Below are positions 33,454 to 43,219 of a stretch of 64,000 nucleotides of DNA, piece by piece. The first letter of the stretch is position 1. Every line of letters begins with the position of its first letter. Source of the stretch: Methylobacterium sp. J-076 (GTDB lineage: Bacteria > Pseudomonadota > Alphaproteobacteria > Rhizobiales > Beijerinckiaceae); contig NZ_JAKSXW010000115.1 in assembly GCF_022829405.1 (NCBI RefSeq), forward strand, positions 62,001-126,000. The letters are read 5' to 3'. The translations under genes and the position numbers were made by a program. Below the pieces are notes generated by a model. It saw only the letters and a list, made by a program, of their open reading frames with translations, did not search any database and was not told the DNA's origin.

Positions 33454-34466
33454 TCGTCCAGGTCCTCCGGCGCCTCGTCACCATGGCGGTCACGCTGCTG
33501 ATCATCTCCGCCCTGGTCTTCTTCGTCATCAAGCTCCCCCCGGGGGACTATCTGACGAACCGCATCATGGAACTGCGCGCCACCGGCGAGGCCAGCTCGG
33601 TGGCGAAGGCCGAACTGCTGATCCGGCAATACGGCCTCGACCGGCCGGTCTGGGAGCAATACCTAATCTGGGTCGGGCTGATGCCGGGGCCGGTGGGATT
33701 CTCCGGGCTGCTGCAGGGGGATTGGGGCTGGTCGTTCGAGTACGACAAGCCGGTGGCCGACGTGGTCGGCGACGCCCTGTGGCTCACGCTGCTGGTCAAC
33801 GTGACGGCGGTGATCTTCGTCCACCTCGTGGCGATCCCGGCGGCGATCTACTCGGCGACGCACCGGCACACGATCGGGGACGCGGTGGTCACCGTGCTCG
33901 GCTATGTCGGGCTCGCCGTGCCGGGCTTCCTGCTGGCGCTGATCATGCTGTTCTACGCCAACCGCTGGTTCGGCCTCTCCATCGGCGGGCTCTACGATGC
34001 CTCCCTCACCAACCGGCCCTGGGACGGGGAGAAGCTCCGCTCGCTCGCCGCCCACCTCGTGGTCCCGACCCTGGTGATCGGGTTGGGGGGCACGGCGGCG
34101 ATGATCCGCCGGATGCGGGCCAACCTCCTGGACGAACTCGCCAAACCCTACACGGTCACCGCCCGCGCCAAGGGGCTCCCGCCGACCCGGGCGCTGCTGA
34201 AATATCCGTTCCGCATGTCGCTGAACCCGTTCGTGGCCGATATCGGCAACCTGCTGCCGCACCTCGTCTCGGGCTCGGTGCTGGTCTCGCTGGTGCTGAG
34301 CCTGCCGACCGTGGGGCCGCTGCTGCTCGAATCCCTGCGCAACCAGGACCAGTTCATGGCGGGCTTCATCCTGATGTTCGTCGCCGCCCTGACCCTCGTC
34401 GGCATGCTGATCTCCGACCTCACCCTCGTCTGGCTCGACCCGCGCATCCGCATGGGCCAGCGATGA
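33450..34466 (+). CDS. Oligopeptide-type ABC transporter permease (DppB-like)
   Basis: 338 residues, six predicted transmembrane helices. Start MIVQVLRRLVTMAVTLLIIS and the N-terminal periplasmic region with YGLDRPVWEQYLIW are typical of DppB/OppB permeases. The EAA loop reads ...DELAKPYTVTARAKGLPPTR. ATG 33450 overlaps the previous stop (ATGA). Works with the permease directly after it. Confidence 0.93.
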   Translation: MIVQVLRRLVTMAVTLLIISALVFFVIKLPPGDYLTNRIMELRATGEASSVAKAELLIRQYGLDRPVWEQYLIWVGLMPGPVGFSGLLQGDWGWSFEYDKPVADVVGDALWLTLLVNVTAVIFVHLVAIPAAIYSATHRHTIGDAVVTVLGYVGLAVPGFLLALIMLFYANRWFGLSIGGLYDASLTNRPWDGEKLRSLAAHLVVPTLVIGLGGTAAMIRRMRANLLDELAKPYTVTARAKGLPPTRALLKYPFRMSLNPFVADIGNLLPHLVSGSVLVSLVLSLPTVGPLLLESLRNQDQFMAGFILMFVAALTLVGMLISDLTLVWLDPRIRMGQR

Positions 34467-35608
34467 GCGGCCTGACCGAGAGCCGGCACTTCGTCGATCC
34501 GGCGCCCTTCGCCCCCGACGAGCGGGGCGATACCCCGGCCGGCTCGGCCTCCGCGTGGCGTCTGATCGCCCGGAAGTTCCTGCGCCACCGGCTCGCCGTC
34601 GCCTTCGCGCTGGTCCTGCTCTTCCTCTACGCCCTGATCCCGTTCGTGGAGATGATCGCCCCCTACGGGCAGGCCCGGCGGGACGGCGACTTCCTCTACG
34701 CACCGCCGCAGGGCGTCCACATGATCCATGAGGGGCGCTTCATCGGCCCCTTCGTCTACCCGTACCGGTCGCACCTCGACCTCGACACGTTCCGCCGGGA
34801 CTACCGCACCGACACGGGCCGGCCCCAGCCCCTGCGCTTCCTCTGCCGGAGCGACGGCTACGACTGGCTCGGGCTGGTCCATACCGACCTTCACCTCGTC
34901 TGCCCGCCGGAGGGGGGCACCCTGTTCCTCCTCGGCACCGACCGGCTCGGGCGGGACCAGTTCTCGCGGATCGTCTACGGCACCCGGGTGTCGCTCACGA
35001 TCGGCCTCGTGGGGGTGGCGATCTCCTTCACCCTCGGGCTGCTGTTCGGCGGCATCGCCGGGTATTTCGGCGGCGTGACCGACGCCGCCGTCCAGCGCCT
35101 CATCGAGATCGTCCGGTCGATCCCGGAACTGCCCCTGTGGCTCGCCCTGTCGGCGGCCCTTCCGGCGAACTGGAGCCCGCTCCTCGTGTTCTTCGGGATC
35201 ACGGTGATCCTCGGCCTGCTCGACTGGCCCGGCCTCGCCCGGGCGGTGCGCGGCAAGCTCCTCGCCCTGCGGGAGGAGGATTTCGTGCAGGCGGCGGAGC
35301 TGATGGGCGCTTCCCCGGCGCGGCTCATCGGCCGGCACCTGATCCCCAATTTCATGAGCCACCTGATCGCCTCGGCGACCCTGTCGATCCCGACGATGAT
35401 CCTGGGCGAGACGGCCCTGTCCTTCCTCGGCCTCGGCCTGCGCCCCCCGGTGACGAGTTGGGGCGTGCTCCTGAACCAGGCGCAGAACCTCGCCGCGGTG
35501 CAGCTCTACCCGTGGTTGCTCCTGCCGGTGGTGCCGGTGCTGGTGACGGTGCTGGCCTTCAACTTCGTCGGCGACGGGCTGCGCGACGCGGCCGACCCTT
35601 ACAATTAG
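34463..35608 (+). CDS. Oligopeptide-type ABC transporter permease (DppC-like)
   Basis: 381 residues; ATG 34463 overlaps the previous stop (ATGA). A long N-terminal periplasmic region (about 70-150) precedes GTDRLGRDQFSRIVYGTRVS, the DppC hallmark. The EAA loop is REEDFVQAAELMGASPARLI, and the C-terminus ends FVGDGLRDAADPYN. The long periplasmic insert is larger than in E. coli DppC. Last gene of the coupled operon; a 30-bp inverted repeat follows. Confidence 0.94.
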   Translation: MSGLTESRHFVDPAPFAPDERGDTPAGSASAWRLIARKFLRHRLAVAFALVLLFLYALIPFVEMIAPYGQARRDGDFLYAPPQGVHMIHEGRFIGPFVYPYRSHLDLDTFRRDYRTDTGRPQPLRFLCRSDGYDWLGLVHTDLHLVCPPEGGTLFLLGTDRLGRDQFSRIVYGTRVSLTIGLVGVAISFTLGLLFGGIAGYFGGVTDAAVQRLIEIVRSIPELPLWLALSAALPANWSPLLVFFGITVILGLLDWPGLARAVRGKLLALREEDFVQAAELMGASPARLIGRHLIPNFMSHLIASATLSIPTMILGETALSFLGLGLRPPVTSWGVLLNQAQNLAAVQLYPWLLLPVVPVLVTVLAFNFVGDGLRDAADPYN

Positions 35609-35614
35609 GGTTTC

Positions 35615-35719
35615 AGCGAATAGGGAGTAGCGAATAGCGAATAGTGAGGCGTGGCAGATGGGCGAGCGAGATTTCGCAAATCCTTCCCCCTATTCGCTAT
35701 TCGCTACTCCCTATTCGCT
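35615..35719. repeat. Perfect 30-bp inverted repeat between convergent genes
   Basis: 35615-35644 is the exact reverse complement of 35690-35719, with a 45-base spacer. Each arm is built from three GCGAATAG-like units. It fills the gap between the permease stop (35608) and the convergent kinase stop (35723). It probably acts as a bidirectional transcription stop and looks like a dispersed repeat family known from Rhizobiales genomes (from memory). Confidence 0.75.
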
Positions 35720-35722
35720 TCC

Positions 35723-37939
35723 TCACCCCGCCAGCGGCAGGGGCGCGATCCGGGTCGGCGCCGCCACGTTCTTGCGCTCCGGCTGGCCGGGCGGGGGAAC
35801 CGGTGCCGTGATCGTGCAGACGACGCCCGCCGGCTCGTAGGAAAGGGTCACCTCCCCCGCCAGCTCCCGGGCGAGGCTGCGCTCGATCAGGCGCGAGCCG
35901 AAGCCGGTGCGCGTCGGCTTCTTCACCGGCGGGCCGCCGCTCTCGCGCCAGCACAGCGTGAGCTGCGTCTCCTCCCCGCGGCGCACGGCCCATTCGATGG
36001 AGACCCGCCCGGCCTCGTTGGAGAGGGCGCCGTACTTCACCGCGTTGGTCCCGAGTTCGTGCAGCGCCATGGCGATGGAGAGGGCGAGGCGGGGCGGCAG
36101 CCGGAATGCCGGCCCGGTGACTGTGAAGCGCGACGGCACGTCGTCGGCCGTGTCGAGGGGGCGGATCGCGTCCGCGACCACGGCCGACAGCTCGGCCCCG
36201 TCCCAGCTCTCCTTGGTGAGCACGTCGTGGACCCGCGCGAGCGCCAGAAGCCGCGCCTCGAAGGCGGCGCGGGCGGCCTCCGCCTCCGGCCCGTCGAGGC
36301 CGCGCAGGGACTGGGCGGCGATGGACTGCACCGTCGCCAGGGTGTTCTTCACCCGGTGGTTCAGCTCGTGGATCAGCAGGAGCAGATGCTCCTCCGCGAG
36401 CTTGGCGTCGGTGATGTCGACGTTGCAGCCGGTGTAGCCGAGGAAGCGCTGGCCGTCGTCCAGGCGCGGCACGCCCTCGCAGCGGAGCCACCGCACCGCC
36501 CCCGTCCGGTCGATGATGCGGGTCTCGGTGCGGAACGGCCCCCGGGCCGCGAAGGCATCCTCGAAGATCCCGCGGAACCCGTCCAGGTCGTCCGGGTGGA
36601 TGATCCGCTCCCAGCCCGCATCGGCGAGGGCGGCGGCGGGCATGCCGAACAGATGGTCGAAATGCAGGTTGGCGAAGCTCACCGCGCCGGTCTCGTCGGT
36701 CATCCAGATCAGGGCCGGGGCCGAATCCGCCATGTGGCGGAACCGGGCCTCGCTCTCCTTCAGGGCCGAGAGGCCGAGGCGCGTCTCCTCCAGGGCGCGG
36801 TCGCGCTCCTCCTCGCGGGTGCGGATCCGCAGGGACGCGTCCGAGAGGACGGTCGCGAGCCGCTGGATCTCGTGGACGGGCGAGGCCACCCGGGGGATCG
36901 CCTCGCCCCGCGCCAGCGCCGGCCCGGAGGCGGCCAGCTGCCGCAGGGGGCGGGTCACGCGGGACCACAGGCTCACTGCCAGCACCGACGAGGTGGCGAG
37001 CACGAGCAGGCCGAACCCGGCGAAGGCCCAGATCCACCGGCGCACCCGGGCATCGACGAGGGTCTGCGGGATGCTGGTGGCGACGGTCCACCCGGTGAGG
37101 CGCGAGCGCGTCTCGACCACCGCGACGGGCCGGCGCTGCCGGTCCAACCCCTCCCAGACGCCGGGCGTCCCGGTCTGGCTCTGGCGCAGCGTCGCGAGGC
37201 GCGGGCGGCCGACCACCGTCGCGGGGTCCGGCAGCCGCGCCAGGACGAGGCCGTTGCGGTCGGAGATGCCGGTGGTCCAGCCCTGCACGACCTCCCGCGC
37301 CAGGATGCCCTGCAGCCGCGACAGGGGCACCGTGAAGCTGAGGATGTAGGCGACCTCGCCATCGACCACCACCGGCACGCCCACGGCGTAGCTGGCATCG
37401 TCCGAACTCATCGCCGGGACGTAGCCGCTGACCAGGGCCCGGACCTGCCCCTTGCCCAGCTCCGCATCGATCGGCAGCGGCGCCACCGGCAGGGGCGCCC
37501 CGCGCGGCACGCCCGTGTTGACCAGTTCCTGCCCGTTGGGCCGGCGCAGGAGCACGTCGAGGTCGAGGGAGCTGCGCACGAGGCGCGCCTGCGAGTCGAA
37601 GGCCGAGAAGTCGCCGTCGCGCAGGCGGGGCGAGGTCGCCAGCGTCTGGAGGACGGAGACGAGGCCGGCCACGTCCCGGTCGAGGGACAGGCTGATGCCG
37701 CGCACGTTCTCCCGGGCGTCCTGCTCGAACCGCGCCCGCTCGGCGGAGGCGTAGCGCATCAGCAGGATCGCGGTGAACAGCAGGCCGGGGCCGATCAGCG
37801 CCACCACCAGCGCCACCAGATAGACCTGCGTGGAGAACCCGTTGCGGCCGAACCGGCGGAGGCGGCGGGAGAACCACGAACGCCGCGGGGGCGGCCCCGC
37901 CAGGAGCGGGCCGTGCTCTCGGTCGTCTCGCAAGCTCAC
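35723..37939 (-). CDS. HWE-family sensor histidine kinase with PAS domain
   Basis: 738 residues from GTG 37939. Transmembrane helices at about 37-60 and 298-322 enclose a large periplasmic sensor domain (dCache-like). A HAMP-like segment (about 323-375) and coiled coil lead to a PAS domain (SEARFRHMADSAPALIWMTD, about 395-510). The phosphoacceptor helix is LIHELNHRVKNTLATVQS, with His near 530, and the ATPase domain has ALHELGTNAVKYGALS; both are HWE/HisKA_2 marks, typical of Rhizobiales general-stress or light-linked kinases. No response regulator is adjacent. Ligand unknown. Confidence 0.92.
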   Translation of the reverse strand: MSLRDDREHGPLLAGPPPRRSWFSRRLRRFGRNGFSTQVYLVALVVALIGPGLLFTAILLMRYASAERARFEQDARENVRGISLSLDRDVAGLVSVLQTLATSPRLRDGDFSAFDSQARLVRSSLDLDVLLRRPNGQELVNTGVPRGAPLPVAPLPIDAELGKGQVRALVSGYVPAMSSDDASYAVGVPVVVDGEVAYILSFTVPLSRLQGILAREVVQGWTTGISDRNGLVLARLPDPATVVGRPRLATLRQSQTGTPGVWEGLDRQRRPVAVVETRSRLTGWTVATSIPQTLVDARVRRWIWAFAGFGLLVLATSSVLAVSLWSRVTRPLRQLAASGPALARGEAIPRVASPVHEIQRLATVLSDASLRIRTREEERDRALEETRLGLSALKESEARFRHMADSAPALIWMTDETGAVSFANLHFDHLFGMPAAALADAGWERIIHPDDLDGFRGIFEDAFAARGPFRTETRIIDRTGAVRWLRCEGVPRLDDGQRFLGYTGCNVDITDAKLAEEHLLLLIHELNHRVKNTLATVQSIAAQSLRGLDGPEAEAARAAFEARLLALARVHDVLTKESWDGAELSAVVADAIRPLDTADDVPSRFTVTGPAFRLPPRLALSIAMALHELGTNAVKYGALSNEAGRVSIEWAVRRGEETQLTLCWRESGGPPVKKPTRTGFGSRLIERSLARELAGEVTLSYEPAGVVCTITAPVPPPGQPERKNVAAPTRIAPLPLAG

Positions 37940-38000
37940 CGGCAGGTCGCTCCGGGGGAATTCCAGCGGCCACGGCGCATGTGCGCGTTCGGGACCATCG

Positions 38001-38330
38001 TCACCTGTCGATATGGCCGAGATCGCGGCCGGGATCGAGCCTGTCGCGAACCCGCTGCTTCAGGGCCTTCACGTCGGGGAAGCCGCCGTCGCGGACCCTT
38101 TCCCACAGGAGAGCGTCCCCGGCCTCGATCCGGAAGGCGCCGCCCGTCGCCGGGATGAGCGCCACCTCGGCGAGGTCGTCCTTGAAGGTCGAAAGGAGTT
38201 CCTGCGCCATCCAGGCGGCCCGAAGGAGCCAGTTGCACTGGACGCAATAGGTGATCGCCACCCGGAGCCGCTCAGACGCGACCTCCGCGGCGGCCTCCCC
38301 CGGAACCGGACCCGCTTTCGCCTCTCCCAT
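38001..38330 (-). CDS. SelT/SelW/SelH (Rdx) family protein
   Basis: 109 residues from ATG 38330. The thioredoxin-like CxxC motif lies in ITYCVQCNWLLRAAWMAQEL, with Cys in place of selenocysteine, followed by LIPATGGAFRIEAGDALLWE and FPDVKALKQRVRD as in the Rdx family. Probable small redox protein of unknown partner. A longer start at 38378 is possible, but its added residues look unstructured. Confidence 0.9.
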   Translation of the reverse strand: MGEAKAGPVPGEAAAEVASERLRVAITYCVQCNWLLRAAWMAQELLSTFKDDLAEVALIPATGGAFRIEAGDALLWERVRDGGFPDVKALKQRVRDRLDPGRDLGHIDR

Positions 38331-38497
38331 GGCCGCACAGCGCACCCGTGGGCGAGGAAAGTCAACCGCGGCCCGCAATCCGTCACGGGGCGGGTTGACG
38401 GCGCGGGGGCGACGGCCCTAGAAGCCCCACATCCGGTCGCGGGGCGGTGCATTGCCTGCCCCCGCGCAGCGCTTGCGTGCCGCGCAGGCTGCGGAAC

Positions 38498-38572
38498 GGA
38501 CGGTTAGCACAGCGGTAGTGCGTTCCCTTCACACGGGAAAGGTCGCAGGTTCGATCCCTGCACCGTCCACCA
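38498..38572 (+). tRNA. tRNA-Val(CAC)
   Basis: Acceptor stem GGACGGT (38498-38504) pairs with ACCGTCC (38562-38568); anticodon stem TTCCC/GGGAA encloses the loop TTCACAC, giving anticodon CAC; TTCGATC is the T-loop and CCA is encoded at 38570-38572. No integrase or duplicated 3' end is nearby. Confidence 0.95.
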
Positions 38573-38711
38573 TCTCCCTCCCCGCCGGAAACACCCCCAA
38601 CCTACGGTTTGCCGTGCCGAAGGCCCGTGCTAAGGGCGCTTCGACAGCACACGCTCAAGATCGATCCGGGCTTAACCGGGCGGCTTGGCAGGCCAGGGGC
38701 GGATTACGACC

Positions 38712-40244
38712 ATGAAGGACATCCTCGACAAGCTCGCCGAGCGCCGGGACCAGGCGCGCCTCGGCGGTGGCGAGAAGCGTGTCGAGGCCCAGCACAAGCG
38801 CGGCAAGCTCACGGCGCGGGAGCGCATCGAACTCCTCCTCGACCACGGGTCGTTCGAGGAGTTCGACATGTTCGTGCAGCACCGCTCCACCGATTTCGGC
38901 ATGGAGAACCAGAAGATCCCCGGCGACGGCGTCGTCACCGGCTGGGGCACCATCAACGGCCGGACGGTCTTCCTCTTCTCCAAGGACTTCACGGTGTTCG
39001 GCGGCTCGCTCTCCGAGACGCACGCCGCCAAGATCGTGAAGGTGCAGGACATGGCGCTGAAGATGCGCGCCCCGATCATCGGCATCTTCGATGCCGGCGG
39101 CGCGCGCATCCAGGAGGGCGTGGCGGCGCTCGGCGGCTACGGCGAGGTGTTCCGCCGCAACGTCATGGCCTCGGGCGTGATCCCGCAGATCTCGGTGATC
39201 ATGGGCCCCTGCGCGGGCGGCGACGTCTACTCGCCGGCCATGACCGACTTCATCTTCATGGTCCGCGACACGAGCTACATGTTCGTGACAGGCCCCGACG
39301 TGGTGAAGACCGTCACCAACGAGGTCGTCACCGCCGAGGAACTCGGCGGCGCCAAGGTCCACACCTCGAAATCCTCCATCGCGGACGGCGCGTTCGAGAA
39401 CGATGTGGAGGCGATCCTCCAGATCCGTCGCCTGCTCGATTTCCTGCCCTCGAACAACATCGAGGGCGTGCCGGAGATCGAGAGCTTCGACGACGTGGAC
39501 CGCCTGGACATGTCGCTCGACACGCTGATCCCCGACAACCCGAACAAGCCCTACGACATGGGCGAGCTGATCCGCCGGGTGGTGGACGAGGGCGATTTCT
39601 TCGAAATCCAGGCCGCCTACGCCCGCAACATCATGACGGGGTTCGGGCGGATCGAGGGGCGCACCGTGGGCTTCGTCGCCAACCAGCCGATGGTGCTGGC
39701 GGGCGTGCTCGATTCCGACGCCTCGCGGAAGGCGGCCCGCTTCGTGCGCTACTGCAACGCCTTCTCGATCCCGATCGTGACCTTCGTCGACGTGCCGGGC
39801 TTCCTGCCGGGCACGGCGCAGGAATACGGCGGCCTCATCAAGCACGGCGCCAAGCTGCTCTTCGCCTACAGCCAAGCCACCGTCCCGCTGGTGACGATCA
39901 TCACCCGAAAGGCCTTCGGCGGCGCCTACGACGTCATGGCCTCCAAGCATGTCGGGGCGGACCTCAACTATGCGTGGCCGACGGCACAGATCGCGGTGAT
40001 GGGCGCCAAAGGCGCGGTGGAGATCATCTTCCGCAACGAGCTCGGCGACCCGGACAAGATCGCCGCCCGCACCGCCGAATACGAAGGCCGCTTCCTCTCG
40101 CCGTTCGTGGCCGCCGAGCGCGGCTACATCGACGAGGTGATCATGCCCCACTCCACCCGCAAGCGGATCGCCCGGGCGCTGGGGATGCTCCGCACGAAGG
40201 AGATGGAGCAGCCCTGGAAGAAGCACGACAACATCCCGCTGTAA
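38712..40244 (+). CDS. pccB: Propionyl-CoA carboxylase beta subunit (carboxyltransferase)
   Basis: Transfers CO2 from biotin to propionyl-CoA, forming methylmalonyl-CoA; in methylotrophs this belongs to the ethylmalonyl-CoA pathway. 510 residues from ATG 38712. Acyl-CoA site [19 protein letters not shown], first oxyanion hole [17 protein letters not shown], and C-terminal [19 protein letters not shown] and [15 protein letters not shown] match PccB. The ending KKHDNIPL is typical. The biotin carboxylase subunit is not in the adjacent sequence. Confidence 0.96.
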   Translation: MKDILDKLAERRDQARLGGGEKRVEAQHKRGKLTARERIELLLDHGSFEEFDMFVQHRSTDFGMENQKIPGDGVVTGWGTINGRTVFLFSKDFTVFGGSLSETHAAKIVKVQDMALKMRAPIIGIFDAGGARIQEGVAALGGYGEVFRRNVMASGVIPQISVIMGPCAGGDVYSPAMTDFIFMVRDTSYMFVTGPDVVKTVTNEVVTAEELGGAKVHTSKSSIADGAFENDVEAILQIRRLLDFLPSNNIEGVPEIESFDDVDRLDMSLDTLIPDNPNKPYDMGELIRRVVDEGDFFEIQAAYARNIMTGFGRIEGRTVGFVANQPMVLAGVLDSDASRKAARFVRYCNAFSIPIVTFVDVPGFLPGTAQEYGGLIKHGAKLLFAYSQATVPLVTIITRKAFGGAYDVMASKHVGADLNYAWPTAQIAVMGAKGAVEIIFRNELGDPDKIAARTAEYEGRFLSPFVAAERGYIDEVIMPHSTRKRIARALGMLRTKEMEQPWKKHDNIPL

Positions 40245-40256
40245 GCGGGAGGGGCG

Positions 40257-40718
40257 TCAGCTCTTGTCGCTGTGCTCGATCACCGCGCACAGCGTCAGGG
40301 GGCCCTTGTCGGGCGAGACCATCGTCGAACAGGTCACCAGGGCACCGCCGAGGTCCACGTTGCTGTGGCGCATGCGGGACGCCGTCTCCTTGGCCTTGTG
40401 GGCGGCCTCGGTGATCGTCGTGGCATCGATGCCCGTCACGGCGTGGCCGGCCTTGCCGAAGGTCGTGAAGTACGCCTCCGGCGGGTTCGCGCCCCGGTAC
40501 TGGGCGCCCACCGAGGACAACGCCGGCGCCCCACAGGCAAGACTCAGGGTCATGTCGGGGCCGGCGGTGAAGGTGGCGTAGTCGGCCCGGGTCTGGTCGG
40601 CCTTGGCCCCGGTCTCGGTCACGACTCTGGAGGCCAGGGTCTCGCATTCGTCCGCCCGGGCGGAGCCGGCCGCGAGGCAGAGGATCGGGAGGAGAAGGAT
40701 CGCGCGCATGCGGTCCAT
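40257..40718 (-). CDS. Secreted hypothetical protein with signal peptide
   Basis: 153 residues (150 if ATG 40709 is used). Signal peptide MRAILLLPILCLAAGSARA followed by a mature part with four Cys, DECET, LACGA, TCST and TLCAV, which may form two disulfides. I do not recognise the family. Convergent with pccB, 12 bases apart, and followed upstream by a repeat block that holds any promoter. Confidence 0.7.
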   Translation of the reverse strand: MDRMRAILLLPILCLAAGSARADECETLASRVVTETGAKADQTRADYATFTAGPDMTLSLACGAPALSSVGAQYRGANPPEAYFTTFGKAGHAVTGIDATTITEAAHKAKETASRMRHSNVDLGGALVTCSTMVSPDKGPLTLCAVIEHSDKS

Positions 40719-40786
40719 CTAGCGCGCGCCGCGCGAAAGGGGATGGATGCGACCGCGCAGGCCCCTGCCCTCCCCGCCGCCTCCAC

Positions 40787-41172
40787 CGTCCTTGCGAGCG
40801 CAGCGAAGAAACTCAGGGCGGCGCCCCCTTCGGAAGCGGTGGCGGATCCCTGGGTTGCTTCGCTCCGCTCGCAAGGACGGCGGTGGGGATGGGAGCGGAT
40901 GCGGGCGACCCACACCGTCGCCCCCACCCGCGACGTCATCGCGAGCGCAGCGAAGCAACCCAGGGCGGCGCCACCTTCGGACGCCGTGGCGGATCCCTGG
41001 ATTGCTTCGCTCCGCTCGCAAGGACGGCGGTGGGAATGGCAGCATATGCGGGCGACCCACACCGTCGCCCCTACCCGCGACGTCATTGCGAGCGGAGCGA
41101 AGCAATCCAGGGCGCGACGTGTCCGGAAAAGGCGGTGCCGACTGGATCGCCCGGCTGCGCTCGCGAGGACGG
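40787..41172. repeat. Three-unit array of palindromic repeats with 147-bp period
   Basis: The core GCGAGCGCAGCGAAG begins at 40794, 40941 and (as GCGAGCGGAGCGAAG) at 41088, spacing exactly 147 twice. Each unit starts with that core and ends with its inverted form GCTTCGCTCCGCTCGCAAGG, so it can fold as a long hairpin; units are joined by an almost identical spacer including GCGGGCGACCCACACCGTCG. The core resembles a dispersed ATTGCGAGCGAAGCGAAGCAAT repeat common in Rhizobiales (from memory). The third unit is diverged. No coding function is supported. Confidence 0.85.
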
Positions 41173-41189
41173 GTTCGGTGATCGGCCCG

Positions 41190-42104
41190 TCAGGCCGAGG
41201 TGGCCTCCGGCGCGGATCGTCCCAGCTCCACCAGCACGATCTCCGGCGGTACGCCGAACCGGACGGGGATGCGGCTGACGCCGAACCCGCCCGAGACGAT
41301 GAGGTGCCGGTCGCCGATGGTGCAGTGCCCGTAGGAGAGGTCGTGCCCGGCGATGCGGCGGATGGCCGGGGAGCGGCCGAACAGGCGGATCTGGCCGCCA
41401 TGGGTGTGGCCAGACAGGGTGAGCGCCACCCGCGACGGCACCTCCGGGAAGATGTGCGGCTCGTGCGCCATCAGGATGACCGGCGCGTCGTCGGTGACCT
41501 TCGCCAGGGTCCCCGGCAGGTCATCGACCCCCTCCAGCCGGCCCTTGAACGGTTCCTGGTCGCCGAGCCCGGCGAGCCAGAACGGCTTTCCGTCCCGGGC
41601 GAGGCGGAGCACGTCGTTCTCCAGCACCGGGATGCCCCTCGCCTCGAGGAGCCGGCGCACCTGGGGCGTGCCGCCGAGGGTGGCCTGGGTGTGGTGATCG
41701 TCCCACCAATCGTGGTTGCCGAGGATCGAGTACGTCCCCAGCGGCGCGCGCAGGCCCTCGGCCAGCCGGGCGAAATCCGCGAGGGGCAGCCGGCTCCATG
41801 CCACTTCGCCGGCCGGGTAGTCCCCGAGCATCAGGATGAGGTCGGGGCGCAGGGCGTTGGTGGCATCCACGATCTCCGCCACCCGGTCGAAGGGCATGAA
41901 CGGCTCGCAGACGTGGAAATCGGCCAGCACGGCGATGCGCAGGGCGGGGCCGTCCGCCCAACCGGGCAGCGCGGGGGCGTAGCGCGTCACGACGAGGCGG
42001 TGCAGGGGCTCGACGCCGAAGCCGTAGACGCCCGTCGCCCCCACGACGCCCGCCGCCGCCCCGAGGCCGGTGAGCACCTGACGCCGGCTCGGCAGGATCA
42101 GCAT
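41190..42104 (-). CDS. Metallophosphoesterase (calcineurin-like), Tat-exported or anchored
   Basis: 304 residues. N-terminal SRRQVLTGLGAAAGVVGATG is a twin-arginine-type leader or anchor. Metal-binding motifs appear in order: ADFHV, LMLGDYPAG, LGNHDWWDDHH, LMAHEPH and LSGHTHGGQ. This is the YkuE/YaeI subgroup, acting on phosphodiesters or lipids at the periplasmic face. Exact substrate unknown. Monocistronic; divergent to hemC. Confidence 0.9.
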   Translation of the reverse strand: MLILPSRRQVLTGLGAAAGVVGATGVYGFGVEPLHRLVVTRYAPALPGWADGPALRIAVLADFHVCEPFMPFDRVAEIVDATNALRPDLILMLGDYPAGEVAWSRLPLADFARLAEGLRAPLGTYSILGNHDWWDDHHTQATLGGTPQVRRLLEARGIPVLENDVLRLARDGKPFWLAGLGDQEPFKGRLEGVDDLPGTLAKVTDDAPVILMAHEPHIFPEVPSRVALTLSGHTHGGQIRLFGRSPAIRRIAGHDLSYGHCTIGDRHLIVSGGFGVSRIPVRFGVPPEIVLVELGRSAPEATSA

Positions 42105-42276
42105 GATCGTCGGTCGTCCCGTTCCGTCGGGGCCGAAACAGGCCCCGTTCCCCGCGATATACGCAGCCTTCGGTTGACGGCGGCTGAACCGGATCCCTCA
42201 AGGTGATGGAAGCTCGGCATGGGCTTCTATAAGGTCTTCCGGGCGACCCGTCCGTGAGAAGCGACACATCCGAGAC

Positions 42277-43200
42277 ATGCTGAACCGCCCCCTGCGCATC
42301 GGCACCCGTGGCAGCCCGATGGCCCTCGCCCAGACCGGCATGGTCCGCGACCGGATCGTGGCCGCCAATCCCGGCCTGCAGACCGAACTGGTCGTCGTCA
42401 CCACCGTGGCGGACAAGATCCTCGACCGGCCGCTCTCCGAGATCGGCGGCAAGGGCCTGTTCACCAAGGAACTGGAACAGGCGCTGTTCGCGAACGAGGT
42501 GGACGTCGCCGTCCACTCGATGAAGGACGTGGAGACCTGGCTGCCCGAGGGGCTCGCCATCGCCTGCATCCTCGAACGCGACGATCCGCGCGACGCCTTC
42601 CTCTCCCCCCATGCCGAGCAGCTGCTGGACCTCCCCGAGGGCGCCCGGGTCGGCACCTCGTCCCTGCGCCGGGCGGCGCAGGTGCTGATGCACCGGCCGG
42701 ACCTGAAGGTCGTGCCCCTGCGCGGCAATGCGAACACGCGGATGCGCAAGCTCGAAGCCGGCGAGTGCGATGCGACGCTCCTGGCCCTGGCGGGGCTGGA
42801 ACGCCTCGGCCTGGAGGGGATGGCGCGCAGCATCCTGCCGGTGGAAACCATGCTCCCGGCGGTGGCCCAGGGTGCCCTCGGCATCGAGTCCCGGGCGGAC
42901 GATGCCGAGATCCGCGCGCTGCTGGCGCCCATCGCCTGCGAGACGACCACCGTGGCCATCTCGGCCGAGCGGGCGCTGCTGGCCGAGCTCGACGGCTCCT
43001 GCCGGACGCCCATCGCCGCCCTGGCGCGGATCAAGGGGGACGTCCTCTCCCTCGACGGGCTGCTGTTCCTGCCGGATGGGAGCCGGCATTGGGCCGTCTC
43101 CCGCCGGGGGCCGGTGGCGGAGGCCGAGCGCATCGGCCGGGAAGCCGGGGCGGCGCTGAAGGCCGACGCGGGCGAGACCTACACCCGCCACCTCCAATAG
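42277..43200 (+). CDS. hemC: Hydroxymethylbilane synthase (porphobilinogen deaminase)
   Basis: Joins four porphobilinogens into hydroxymethylbilane, a shared step of heme, cobalamin and bacteriochlorophyll synthesis. 307 residues. GTRGSPMALAQ at the N-terminus, AVHSMKDVET, VGTSSLRRAAQ and RGNANTR in the active-site cleft, and the dipyrromethane-binding Cys in DGSCRTPIA near residue 242. I see no full PpsR box in front; only a half-matching CGTC-N10-GACA. Confidence 0.97.
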   Translation: MLNRPLRIGTRGSPMALAQTGMVRDRIVAANPGLQTELVVVTTVADKILDRPLSEIGGKGLFTKELEQALFANEVDVAVHSMKDVETWLPEGLAIACILERDDPRDAFLSPHAEQLLDLPEGARVGTSSLRRAAQVLMHRPDLKVVPLRGNANTRMRKLEAGECDATLLALAGLERLGLEGMARSILPVETMLPAVAQGALGIESRADDAEIRALLAPIACETTTVAISAERALLAELDGSCRTPIAALARIKGDVLSLDGLLFLPDGSRHWAVSRRGPVAEAERIGREAGAALKADAGETYTRHLQ

Positions 43201-43219
43201 GACGGGCGCCGCCGCCCGC

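Noticed and set aside
38498..38572. tRNA-Val as integration site of an island
   Set aside because: No integrase, no duplicated tRNA end, and normal housekeeping genes on both sides.
40787..41172. CRISPR array
   Set aside because: Only three units, each a long palindrome with nearly identical spacers and a 147-bp period; no cas genes.
42230..42270. PpsR box before hemC
   Set aside because: Only a half match (CGTC-N10-GACA); the left TGT is missing.
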